Of a stretch of 41,926 nucleotides of DNA, positions 18,835-27,628 are shown piece by piece; the stretch's first letter is position 1, and every line of letters starts with the position of its first letter. Below the pieces are notes generated by a model that saw only the letters and a program-made list of their open reading frames with translations, had not been told where the DNA came from and ran no database searches. The DNA comes from Candidatus Nomurabacteria bacterium RIFCSPHIGHO2_01_FULL_37_25 (GTDB taxonomy: Bacteria > Patescibacteriota > Minisyncoccia > Phycocordibacterales > UBA9973): contig MFTH01000013.1 in assembly GCA_001786765.1 (NCBI GenBank), positions 83,974 through 125,899 of the forward strand, in the 5' to 3' direction. The translations under genes and the position numbers were made by a program.

Positions 18835-18859
18835 CTTTTTTCTTTTTTAATAATTTCTT

Positions 18860-19366
18860 TTAACGTTTTCTTAGTTTTTCCACATTTTTTTTAATTTGCA
18901 TCTTTTTTTTAAGAGCTTCTTTTAACCTTTCCTCTAAAATCTTATCTTTCTCATCCTCTGCGATTTCTTTTCTAAGCCTTCTTTCTATTTCAGCAATCCC
19001 ACCTACTTTTTCTGGGTCTGCTTCTTCATCAGCCATTTTCCAACCCTCATCTTCTTCCATTTCTTCTAAAAATATATTTCTTTTTTCTTTTAAAGATTTT
19101 ACAGGTGTAGCCGTTTCTTCTTCTGGCGCTTCTGCCGCTGCCGTTTTTACAGGTGCAGGTGCAGATGTAAGTGCGAATGTTGCTTCAGGTTCAGTTGATA
19201 CTTTTCCTTCAGCTTCTGCTAAAGCCACCAGTGCACGCCGTAAATCTTCTCTAGTTTTATTGTCGCTTTCTTCTATCTCTGCGTCTCTTTTTCCAATATC
19301 TCTGAGAGTTTTTTCAATTTCCTGTTCTCTTTCTACTCTTTTTAATGCCTCATAAGTTTTTGACAT
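18860..19366 (-). CDS. coiled-coil protein with MSKTYEALKR N-terminus
   Basis: MSKTYEALKRVEREQEIEKTLRDIG shares its N-terminal motif with the 1017-aa protein; LRRALVALAEAEGKV resembles the 957-aa neighbour. Confidence 0.55.
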   Translation of the reverse strand: MSKTYEALKRVEREQEIEKTLRDIGKRDAEIEESDNKTREDLRRALVALAEAEGKVSTEPEATFALTSAPAPVKTAAAEAPEEETATPVKSLKEKRNIFLEEMEEDEGWKMADEEADPEKVGGIAEIERRLRKEIAEDEKDKILEERLKEALKKKMQIKKNVEKLRKR

Positions 19367-19399
19367 ACATTTATATTATATAATAATTTAAACTTTATG

Positions 19400-22273
19400 T
19401 TATTTTTCTAATCCTGCTAAGAGTCTATCATATCTGGCGTTGATTGCCTTTATTTCATCGATTGTTGTTTCGAGTCTTTTCAAGTAAGAATCTTCTCCTG
19501 ATAATAGTTCTTTGGAATAGTTTAATTTTTCTGTGTAATATTCCAATGGTGAAGTCCTTATGGCTTCCAAATCTTCATCAATTTTCTGTTCTTTCCAGAG
19601 TGGGAGTGGTCCTGATCTAAGCGTCTCTGTTTTATCTTTTATATCTAACACAATCATCTCGATACTATTTATTCGTTCTTTCCTTTTTCTTTCTAAAAAT
19701 CCTCTTTTCTCCCCCACTGTCTTAAGAGATTCCATTTCTCTTATTTCCATTTCAAAATCAAATTGATCGAGCTGTTGTGTTTGATATTCTTCTGCTTTTT
19801 TATAGAGTAAATCATTTCCTGTTTCAAAATCAAGGTCATCTGCTTCCAAACTACCGTCTGGGCGATAAAGTTCAAATTTTGATTTTGGATTTCCAAGTTC
19901 TATTACACCCATTGCATCTCTTGGGGTTTCTTTTATATTTTTGAGTCTCAAATAAAATCCGTTTGAAGAAAAATTAGTGGCATTATTTGTGTAGTCTTCT
20001 ATATACTTATACAAATTCCAAAATTTCAAATCTTTACCATCCTGTGGCATCGCATTATTAATACTTTTGAGTGTTTCTAAATTAAGTTTTTCTTTGTTCG
20101 TATCAAATAAAATTTCAAAATTTATCGGGTGTAATTTACCTATTAAGTAATATGTGAAAGGATTTTCTTTCCTGTGTTCCAATATAGCTATTTGCTCTTT
20201 CAAATTCTTACGCTTGAACGGTCTAATTTTAGAAGTTTTTTCTAGTTCTGATCTGAGTAAAGCTAATCTGGATTCAAGCTCGTCTAAATCAGGAATTGGT
20301 CTTATTGGATTTTGATTTTCTGATGGTGTTGCTATTTCTGGAGGTTTTTTTCCCTTAAGTTCTGCCAACTCTCTAAGCAAAGCTTCTCTTTTGACTCTAT
20401 TTTCTTCTCTTTCAACCCTATTTCTTTCAAGTTTTATCTGCGCAGTTGCTATCGTTTCGTTTAGTTTTGCTATTGCAACAGCTTTTGCGTCTGCTTCTGT
20501 CTTTATCGGCTCTGAAACGGCTGGTTCAGCCGTTTCTTCAGCTGCTGCCAAAGTCGCCAATGCTTCTGCATTACTTCTTTTCGCTTCTGCTATAATCCTT
20601 CTAAGTTGTTCTGCTCTTATTTCGTCGTCTGTTTTCTGACTTTCAAATAAAGCTAGTTGTTTCTTTTGATATTCTTCTGCTCTCTGTCTCATTAATCTTT
20701 GCCCCTCTTCATAACTTAGCGAATCTTCCCCAGTAAAATATTCCCAATTTGGATTCACCAATTTATATTTTGCTCTTGGGCTACTTGTAAATATTCCTTT
20801 TTTGCCATCTTCTCCCTTACCTCGTACTTCCTCCACATTTTGCAATTGTAAAGTAAATCCGTTAGATGATAGTTCTACCGTATTACTTTTCCCTGGTAAA
20901 ATAAGTTTAGAAGTAAAAAATTTTACTTCTCGACCAGATTCTCCACAAGTTCTATTAATATCCTCGAGCGTAGCTTCTGCTTTTCCTTTTGAGAATAAAC
21001 ACCAAAAGGCTGCATCACTCATATTTTCTATTACAAAATATTTAAAAGGATTTTGTACTTTATCTTTCTCCAAAGCTTCCTTTGATGCCTGTTCGGGTGT
21101 GGCAGAAGCTGTGATTGACGCTTCTCCTGAATCTATTTTAGCTCGAGCAATCCTCCTTTCAATCTCTGCTAACTCTTGTGTAGCATCAGCTATAATTCCT
21201 TCATTTTTTACTATTGTCTCTCCAAGCGTTGCTTTTGCGTCTGCTTCTGCGTTCGGTCCTGGAGCAACTTCTGCCATTGATGTTTTAGATTCAGGTTCAG
21301 TTGTTTCTTCTTCTAATGGTTGTCTTTCATCTCCTTCTTTGATTAGTAGTTGTACCACATTCCCTGCAGTCTCTTGAGATTTTTTGATACGCTCTCGTTC
21401 TTTTAGGATTGTGAGAGCCTCTCTTGAATTTTTTATAAACTCGTTTATTCGTTCAGTTTGTGTGGAATTTGGGTCTACTTCATATCTAGTTTTTTCTATA
21501 TATATAATTTTTTTCTCTAAATATTCAATACCTGTAGGCAACATAGAATTTTTGAGATATTCATCAACCGACTCCCCAGTTTTTTTTAGAAACTCATCTT
21601 CCATTTTTTCTAGTTCACTTATTGGTATTGTTTCTCTCCTTATTATTGGTACTTCTTCTCTTGGTACCATTAGAACCTCCGGCTTTGCTTCTATCGGTAC
21701 TTCTTTCCTTGGTACTGATTTTACTGTTTCTATAAATGTTGATTTCACCTCTAGTCTTGTTGGCCCTCTTCCTAATCGTACTTCTTCCTCTACTGGTATT
21801 TGTGCCGGAATATCCTTTGATTCTACTTTTTCTAGCTCTGGGGGAAGATCCAAAGTCTCCATAGCTTCTTTTTTTAAAGTTCCTTTACCAAGTCGTTTTC
21901 CAGCTTCATCATAAAACTCATATCTTCCATTAGAAGATAGCCTATAATAATTTTTAGCTTTAGTTGTTGCAACAATTATTCTTTCTCCATTTTCACCAAT
22001 CTCTTCTTTTAGTTCGGTTATATTTCTATCTATTTTTTGAAACCTTTCAAGCCTTTCTTGTTCTGCTTGCGCTTTTATTAACCTTGCCTGCCTTTCTTTC
22101 ATTTTTTCTAATATACTTTTTTGTTTTGGTTGCGGAGCGTCTACAGACGGAACTGTTTTTTCAGCTTCTGCCAAAGCCGCCAGAGCTTCTTTGTTGTCTT
22201 TGTTCGCTTCTTCTATAACAGCTCTAAGTTTCTCTGCTCTTATTTCATCCGCTGTTTTTGATTTTTGTTCCAT
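19400..22273 (-). CDS. large coiled-coil protein with duplicated domain (957 aa)
   Basis: Two copies each of EIRAEKLRxxIxEAxxxNxEALAxLAxAE and a NPFxYxxI...AEEYQxxQL domain; one YKIFPDG-type repeat. Confidence 0.65.
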   Translation of the reverse strand: MEQKSKTADEIRAEKLRAVIEEANKDNKEALAALAEAEKTVPSVDAPQPKQKSILEKMKERQARLIKAQAEQERLERFQKIDRNITELKEEIGENGERIIVATTKAKNYYRLSSNGRYEFYDEAGKRLGKGTLKKEAMETLDLPPELEKVESKDIPAQIPVEEEVRLGRGPTRLEVKSTFIETVKSVPRKEVPIEAKPEVLMVPREEVPIIRRETIPISELEKMEDEFLKKTGESVDEYLKNSMLPTGIEYLEKKIIYIEKTRYEVDPNSTQTERINEFIKNSREALTILKERERIKKSQETAGNVVQLLIKEGDERQPLEEETTEPESKTSMAEVAPGPNAEADAKATLGETIVKNEGIIADATQELAEIERRIARAKIDSGEASITASATPEQASKEALEKDKVQNPFKYFVIENMSDAAFWCLFSKGKAEATLEDINRTCGESGREVKFFTSKLILPGKSNTVELSSNGFTLQLQNVEEVRGKGEDGKKGIFTSSPRAKYKLVNPNWEYFTGEDSLSYEEGQRLMRQRAEEYQKKQLALFESQKTDDEIRAEQLRRIIAEAKRSNAEALATLAAAEETAEPAVSEPIKTEADAKAVAIAKLNETIATAQIKLERNRVEREENRVKREALLRELAELKGKKPPEIATPSENQNPIRPIPDLDELESRLALLRSELEKTSKIRPFKRKNLKEQIAILEHRKENPFTYYLIGKLHPINFEILFDTNKEKLNLETLKSINNAMPQDGKDLKFWNLYKYIEDYTNNATNFSSNGFYLRLKNIKETPRDAMGVIELGNPKSKFELYRPDGSLEADDLDFETGNDLLYKKAEEYQTQQLDQFDFEMEIREMESLKTVGEKRGFLERKRKERINSIEMIVLDIKDKTETLRSGPLPLWKEQKIDEDLEAIRTSPLEYYTEKLNYSKELLSGEDSYLKRLETTIDEIKAINARYDRLLAGLEK

Positions 22274-22378
22274 AAAATAAAATTTATAAATTAATTTTTA
22301 CCTTTATATTATTTATTGAATGTAGTTCTTGCTAGTAGCATATCATATCTGGTATTAATTGCATTTATTTATTGCTCT

Positions 22379-24052
22379 TTATTTTGTGGGTTCTTTATGG
22401 GAAGCTGGGATTGACGCTTTCCCTAAATCTGTTCTAGTCTGAGCAATCCTCTTTTCAATCTCTTGTAATTCTTTTACAGCATCAGCTATAATTTTTTCAT
22501 TTTTTGCTATCCTTTCCCGAAGTTTTGCTATCTTTTCAGTTCGCTCTTCTGTTCCAGAATCAGCTCTCTCGTCTTTCTCGCCACCCTCCCCTTTCGTATC
22601 TCCTACGAGCTCTTTGGGTCTCTTGACAGATTCCAGTGATGCTTCTTGGGCAGCTTCTCTTTGAGCATACGTGCTATGTGTCGCTGTCAGGTCCTGTGAT
22701 ACTTCGGTCTCCGATCTCCTCGCCTTGAGAACTATTTTTGTGTATCTAGGACCTGGGGTACAACTTACCTCTTCAATAGTAATGGGTTCGCCGTCGACAG
22801 CCTGGGGGATGAGATCAATGCTGAATTCTACCAGATAACTTGCACCATCTTTAATTTCTACTGCTGGCCATAATGACTCGTCTTCTCCGAAGCCCCGTTC
22901 CACTTGCAGATAGAAAAAATTTGCATCGGTCTGCGAAGATTGGAGCACACTTTCAAGCTGAGCTGACAAGCCGAGCTTTCCAGCAATTTTTAGCACATCG
23001 TCTTTAGAGATGTTAATACGATCAAGATCGACACTCCGTACCAGTAATTTTCCTGATTCGTGCACTCCATTTAGGTGTCCATATGTTTCGTACCCTCGGG
23101 CGCTCTTTTTTTGGTTAGGGAACAATTCTACTAACGAATATTCATGTTGTTTCCGTGGCATCTCGCCAAATTCTAGTGGTTTTCTTTGCTCCGGTGGTTT
23201 TGCTATTTCTCTCACAAGGGCTATCGCCTCTTCTCCACTCATATTATAAAAACGGGGTTTTCTAGAATGATTTAGTAATTGTATAAGCTCCTTATATCTA
23301 GCCGTCTCTTCTTCCGGGAGACATCCCTTGCTAAACTTATTAAGTATCATTTGGAGACCATGAAGCACATTTGTCTTTTTTACTTTTTCGCTCACATGCC
23401 TTTCTTCGACAACCCCATCCACATCACGAAATCCGGTTGAATTCCAATCAAGCACCACCAAACGACCATTCTCCGGTATATAATAGAAATCATCAAGTTT
23501 TCTGTCGGTCGTTTGAAGATTCAAGGCAAAAACCACCTCAAGAATTTCCATGTACTGCCGCAGCACGTCCTTGGCTCTTTCTTGGTGACTCTGGAAAACT
23601 TTCTCCATCTCGCTACCCGACATGTGAGAGGATTCTTCCATAAACTCAAGCACGAGGGCGGGCTTTTCGTTTATTTCAATCAATCTGGCGGCAGGAAAAT
23701 GAGATGGAGTCCCGGGGAACATCTCCTCTTGTTTCGCCTGCAAAAGATGAATTACTTTCTCTTCATCAATGATGTGTGGCTCCCAACTCTCTTTCAGAGG
23801 AATCTTTACAGCAACAGGGAGCCGCATGCCATCACTCATAGTCAGATCTGCCTGTAATACCCTGCTCGTTGCTCCGAATCCGAGCTCATTATCACGCTCG
23901 TACTTGGCCTTTCTTATTTCGAGCGAAAATTTTACCCCCGGTTCCGCCCAAGATTTAGGTTGATCGGTTGTTTTAATAATAGGTTCTTTAAGTATTTTAT
24001 CGCCAGAAGCAATTACTGACGACTGATCTATTTTTGTAGGCCGTGGTTCCAT
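22379..24052 (-). CDS. divergent protein-kinase-fold protein with C-terminal coiled tail
   Basis: ERDNELGFGATSRVLQADL...LPVAVKIPL (Gly loop, VAxK), TTDRKLDDFYYIPENGRLVVLDWN (catalytic-loop and DFG-like positions). Confidence 0.5.
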   Translation of the reverse strand: MEPRPTKIDQSSVIASGDKILKEPIIKTTDQPKSWAEPGVKFSLEIRKAKYERDNELGFGATSRVLQADLTMSDGMRLPVAVKIPLKESWEPHIIDEEKVIHLLQAKQEEMFPGTPSHFPAARLIEINEKPALVLEFMEESSHMSGSEMEKVFQSHQERAKDVLRQYMEILEVVFALNLQTTDRKLDDFYYIPENGRLVVLDWNSTGFRDVDGVVEERHVSEKVKKTNVLHGLQMILNKFSKGCLPEEETARYKELIQLLNHSRKPRFYNMSGEEAIALVREIAKPPEQRKPLEFGEMPRKQHEYSLVELFPNQKKSARGYETYGHLNGVHESGKLLVRSVDLDRINISKDDVLKIAGKLGLSAQLESVLQSSQTDANFFYLQVERGFGEDESLWPAVEIKDGASYLVEFSIDLIPQAVDGEPITIEEVSCTPGPRYTKIVLKARRSETEVSQDLTATHSTYAQREAAQEASLESVKRPKELVGDTKGEGGEKDERADSGTEERTEKIAKLRERIAKNEKIIADAVKELQEIEKRIAQTRTDLGKASIPASHKEPTK

Positions 24053-24114
24053 TAATATATTTACATTATATATTCTTTACCCAAAATAGTTATCCCCACT
24101 TTGTTAGTTTTGGA

Positions 24115-24143
24115 TTGACTTTCGGCTTATTTTGGGCTAGCAT
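24115..24143 (+). promoter_or_regulatory. sigma70-type promoter for LysM-M23 gene
   Basis: TTGACT-17 bp-TAGCAT, about 65 nt upstream of ATG at 24208. Confidence 0.55.
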
Positions 24144-24207
24144 ATGGATGTACCTTTTAGGTAGTTATAGCGGAAAATGATTGAAATTCAGAGCCGATGG
24201 TACTATC

Positions 24208-25338
24208 ATGAGAACTTTATCTAAAATATTCAGGTCTATTCGGGCCTTTTCCTTATTGTTTGGGGCTTTTTTGTTGTTATTTGCCCCTTTACAAGCGCAA
24301 GCTGGGCTTCTTTCTTCGATTTTAGGCGATGAAGCCTATGCGGACACAGAAATCACCGAAGGAACTCAATCCAACTATAACTCACAGACTATGGGGCTTC
24401 TTCAAGCAAACGTTTCTTCTGCCTCAATTTTTGAAGATAAAAATGACAAAAAAGATAATATTATTGATGAAAATGCCAAAGTAAGCATTGTTTCTGACAA
24501 TGCCCTTATGCCCACAAGTAGTCCGATGGGTTTTTCCGATGGTAAAGGTGGCGCAGAATTTTCGCCGGAAGAGACAAGTGTGTATGTAGTAAGAAAAGGC
24601 GATTCTGTCTCTCAAATAGCTGAAATGTTTGGAGTTTCAGTCAATACTATATTGTCGGTTAATGATATGAAAAAAGGTGAAAAGCTTGCAGAAGGCGACG
24701 TTCTTTTTATATTGCCTATTTCTGGTATTGAACATACTGTGGCTAAAGGTCAAACTTTAGCCAGTATTGCAAAGCTTTATAAAGTGGATATAAACGACAT
24801 TGCTTTTTATAATGGTATTTCTGCGGACGCTAAGCTTTCTATAAACGATGAACTCATTATTCCTGGTGGCGATATGGTTCATGAAGGAGGCGATAAACCT
24901 GCTTCAAACCTAAGCTCTGCAATTTCTAGAGACCAAAACTATTATGCTACGCACCCAATCCAGAATCTTGTCGGATATTTTATAAATCCAGTGCCTATAG
25001 GACGCAAAACTCAAGGTCTTCATGGTCCGGGTAATCGAGGGATAGACATTGGCGCTCCAAAAGGTACGCCAATCTACGCTTCTGCTCCCGGAAAAGTACT
25101 TATAGCGAAGACAGGCTGGAGCGGAGGTTATGGAACTATGGTGATCATTGAACATCCTAATAACACAAAAACTCTTTATGCGCATATGACAAAGCTCGGC
25201 ACTCATTCTGGCGCGCAAGTATCTCGAGGAGAAGTTATTGGCTATGTCGGTTCAACAGGCCGTTCTACTGGTCCACATTTACATTTTGAAGTTTTCAACG
25301 CTAAAAATCCAGGCTCTGACTGGTCTTGGGCGAATTAA
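24208..25338 (+). CDS. LysM (x2) - M23 family metallopeptidase, secreted
   Basis: Signal peptide; VYVVRKGDSVSQIAEMFGVS..., EHTVAKGQTLASIAKLYKVD...; M23 motifs GNRGIDIGAPKGTPIYA, LYAHM, GPHLHFEVF. Confidence 0.9.
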   Translation: MRTLSKIFRSIRAFSLLFGAFLLLFAPLQAQAGLLSSILGDEAYADTEITEGTQSNYNSQTMGLLQANVSSASIFEDKNDKKDNIIDENAKVSIVSDNALMPTSSPMGFSDGKGGAEFSPEETSVYVVRKGDSVSQIAEMFGVSVNTILSVNDMKKGEKLAEGDVLFILPISGIEHTVAKGQTLASIAKLYKVDINDIAFYNGISADAKLSINDELIIPGGDMVHEGGDKPASNLSSAISRDQNYYATHPIQNLVGYFINPVPIGRKTQGLHGPGNRGIDIGAPKGTPIYASAPGKVLIAKTGWSGGYGTMVIIEHPNNTKTLYAHMTKLGTHSGAQVSRGEVIGYVGSTGRSTGPHLHFEVFNAKNPGSDWSWAN

Positions 25339-25367
25339 AGTAAGTTCTAAAACTGCAAAGAATTATG

Positions 25368-25438
25368 TGCGGGGTGGGGTAATCGAAACCCCGACCGCGG
25401 TTTGGAAAACCGCCGTTTTACCACTAAACTAACCCCGC
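25368..25438 (-). tRNA. tRNA-Gly(TCC), no encoded CCA
   Basis: GCGGGGTTAGTTTAGTGGTAAAACGGCGGTTTTCCAAACCGCGGTCGGGGTTTCGATTACCCCACCCCGCA; 7-bp acceptor stem. Confidence 0.95.
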
Positions 25439-25516
25439 GTATTTAAATTTATACTCCAAAAAATAGACAAAAACAAGACTTGTTTTATTTTTCATAACCA
25501 TCTTACTATTTTATTT

Positions 25517-26764
25517 TTATTTATTTCTTTGTTCCAATAATCTCTTTACTGTCTTCGGCCATTCAAATAATGTTTTATCAGTCAAAAGAGCAATTGCTTC
25601 CTGAGTTGAATATTTACCAACAGTTACTAATTTAACATAAGAATCAAACGCATCTTCAATAATTATTTCATATTCACTGACAAGCACCTTCTGTGCTGTT
25701 TTTTGATAAAGCGGATCATTTTCAAATTTTTTTAGTTTCCGTATGGGTCCAAGATAATCATATGGTCCTTTTTTACTAAAAAAAAGGTTCTCCAAATTAT
25801 TTTCATTAAAGATTGACAAGTCTCTAGTCTTTGTATAAGCAATGATTTCATCCCGCACTCTCTCTAAAGCAACTATTCTATTTTCAATAAAAAAATTCTC
25901 AAGAATTGTTGTTTTAATTTCTATGTCTTTTTCTGCTATGTAACCTTTAAGTTCTATCGGAGATTTTATATACCCAAAAACTTCCCCAAAGAGTCTATTT
26001 TTTTGGTGTTCGTGTTCGTGTTTTTTGGTTATTTCGCCAGTTGGGTCATCAGAGTTTTTTCTGAGCTTTTTATCTGTGTTTATTACTGTATAATAAATAT
26101 CATTTTTGATTACAGATTGTGAGGCAAACCCAGCGTATTTAAATATAACTGGTTTATCTGCTCTTTCATACAACCTTCCTGCATTAAATCCTTCAGTATA
26201 AATATCTATAGTCATTGGTCCAACTAAAATATCAATTTTTTCTTCTTCATCAATTTTTACTCCTGTTAATTCACTTATGAGTTCATAGTTATCCGGAAAT
26301 TGTTGTCTTATTTCTAGAACCTTTTGGTGATTTTCAAAATATTTGTTTATAAGTTTTTCTATGACCTGTTTTTGTTTAGAAGTAAAACCGTATTTAGCGC
26401 TAAATTTTTCAGTTAATGCAAGAAGTTTCTCTTTTGAAACATCGTGATTAAATTCTATATTTCGCTCAATAAAAACACGAAGAGTAGCTAATGCTTCGCG
26501 TTGTCTCGCTAAATTTTCTTTGAAAATTGCTAAAGCTTCCCTTTTCTGTTCCTTAGGCAGACTTTTTATTTTCTGTAACTCTTCTTCGGACGAAAATATT
26601 CCATTAATTGGTGTATTATTTTGTAATTTTTCCTCAAAATCAAAATCTAAAAGCTTCTCAAATTCTTCTTGTGTAAGTTGTCCAAGAAGTTCTTTTTCTT
26701 TTAATGTTTTATATTTATCAAAACTATTTTCCGGGTTAATTTCTAGTTTTTGAAAATTCTCCAT
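25517..26764 (-). CDS. putative HExxH metallopeptidase-like hypothetical protein
   Basis: TGEITKKHEHEHQKNRLFGEVFGYI contains H-E-H-E-H (HExxH); downstream RVRDEIIAYTKTRD. Confidence 0.45.
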   Translation of the reverse strand: MENFQKLEINPENSFDKYKTLKEKELLGQLTQEEFEKLLDFDFEEKLQNNTPINGIFSSEEELQKIKSLPKEQKREALAIFKENLARQREALATLRVFIERNIEFNHDVSKEKLLALTEKFSAKYGFTSKQKQVIEKLINKYFENHQKVLEIRQQFPDNYELISELTGVKIDEEEKIDILVGPMTIDIYTEGFNAGRLYERADKPVIFKYAGFASQSVIKNDIYYTVINTDKKLRKNSDDPTGEITKKHEHEHQKNRLFGEVFGYIKSPIELKGYIAEKDIEIKTTILENFFIENRIVALERVRDEIIAYTKTRDLSIFNENNLENLFFSKKGPYDYLGPIRKLKKFENDPLYQKTAQKVLVSEYEIIIEDAFDSYVKLVTVGKYSTQEAIALLTDKTLFEWPKTVKRLLEQRNK

Positions 26765-26812
26765 AAAATTTATAACATCAGCTTAATATTTATTTTTTAA
26801 AAATATCTGAAT

Positions 26813-26886
26813 TGGTCGGGCCGCTGGGAATTGAACCCAGTCTAAATGCTCCCAAAGCACTTGTACTACCGGTATACTACGGCCCG
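26813..26886 (-). tRNA. tRNA-Pro(TGG), CCA encoded
   Basis: CGGGCCGTAGTATACCGGTAGTACAAGTGCTTTGGGAGCATTTAGACTGGGTTCAATTCCCAGCGGCCCGACCA. Confidence 0.95.
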
Positions 26887-26953
26887 TCTTCGCGAGGCCA
26901 AAGCCTCGCTATGACGAGGCGGAGGCCCGATCCCCTAAAGTTAAATAACTATA

Positions 26954-27535
26954 TCATAAAATAATATCACTTACCACTTTTACTCTAGCGTTTTTGTCCT
27001 TTAGATTTAAAAATACAACTAACAGATCTACTTGCCATTCCTTTTCATCAAGATTTTTTGACAAAAGATAAGTTTGAATTGTACGCGCCATTCTTTTAAG
27101 TTTCCACGGATGCATATTGTCTTCGGGTTTATATTCATCTAATGTTCCCGTCTGCTCCCTATTTGAGAGGGCGGGCAGGTCACGATTAACACTACTTAAT
27201 GTTTCACGCGCAACAGATTTTACTTCAATAAAGTATAGTTTATTAGATTTTTCAGCAATAATATCTATCTCTCCCCATTTTTTTGTGTAATTTCTATCTA
27301 ATATTAAAAAATTATGTTTCATGAGAAACTTTACAGCCACATTTTCCCCTATCTCTCCTATTTTTTGTGTTTCTGAAGTAAAGACTTTAGGCATATTTGT
27401 CTTGTCTAAGCTTTGGTAATCGTGAATTACGAAACTCGTCGAAGGCATGTCTTTTTTAGGGGGTTTCGAGGCTGTCGAGCCGAGAACTTCAGGATTTTTC
27501 AAGCTTCGAAAAATCCGTACCCTAGAAAAAGACAT
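26954..27535 (-). CDS. YraN/UPF0102 family nuclease-like protein (true start may be Met at 27394)
   Basis: KIGEIGENVAVKFLMKHNFLILDRNYTKKWGEIDIIAEKSNKLYFIEVKS; N-terminal about 47 codons fall largely in a palindromic repeat. Confidence 0.85.
   Translation of the reverse strand: MSFSRVRIFRSLKNPEVLGSTASKPPKKDMPSTSFVIHDYQSLDKTNMPKVFTSETQKIGEIGENVAVKFLMKHNFLILDRNYTKKWGEIDIIAEKSNKLYFIEVKSVARETLSSVNRDLPALSNREQTGTLDEYKPEDNMHPWKLKRMARTIQTYLLSKNLDEKEWQVDLLVVFLNLKDKNARVKVVSDIIL
27148..27180. repeat. GC-rich repeat in yraN (RDLPALSNREQTG)
   Basis: CCCGTCTGCTCCCTATTTGAGAGGGCGGGCAGG; resembles 2601..2660. Confidence 0.5.
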
Positions 27536-27553
27536 GCCTAGAAAGAGTTTCGG
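27431..27553 (-). repeat. composite palindromic element, copy A (62-bp core 27460..27521)
   Basis: Core on minus strand GGTACGGATTTTTCGAAGCTTGAAAAATCCTGAAGTTCTCGGCTCGACAGCCTCGAAACCCC; arms AGGCATGTCTTTTT inverted. Confidence 0.85.
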
Positions 27554-27612
27554 AATTTAAAGTTGGTAAAAGCTTGTTACTATCAAAGTTTCACGAGTAA
27601 CACAATAATATA

Positions 27613-27628
27613 TGTTTCACGTGAAATC
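27613..27628. promoter_or_regulatory. parS-like site
   Basis: TGTTTCACGTGAAATC, 14/16 to TGTTTCACGTGAAACA. Confidence 0.55.

Noticed and set aside
17161-18850. Plus-strand ORFs (up to 237 aa) opposite the 1017-aa gene
   Set aside because: Ser/Phe-rich antisense shadows of Lys/Glu-rich coiled-coil coding sequence.
20391-21914. Plus-strand ORFs (82-191 aa) opposite the 957-aa gene
   Set aside because: Same antisense artefact of biased composition.
25470-25492. AAACAAGACTTGTTTTATTTTT as a terminator
   Set aside because: Stem too short (about 5 bp with realistic loop) to support a confident call.
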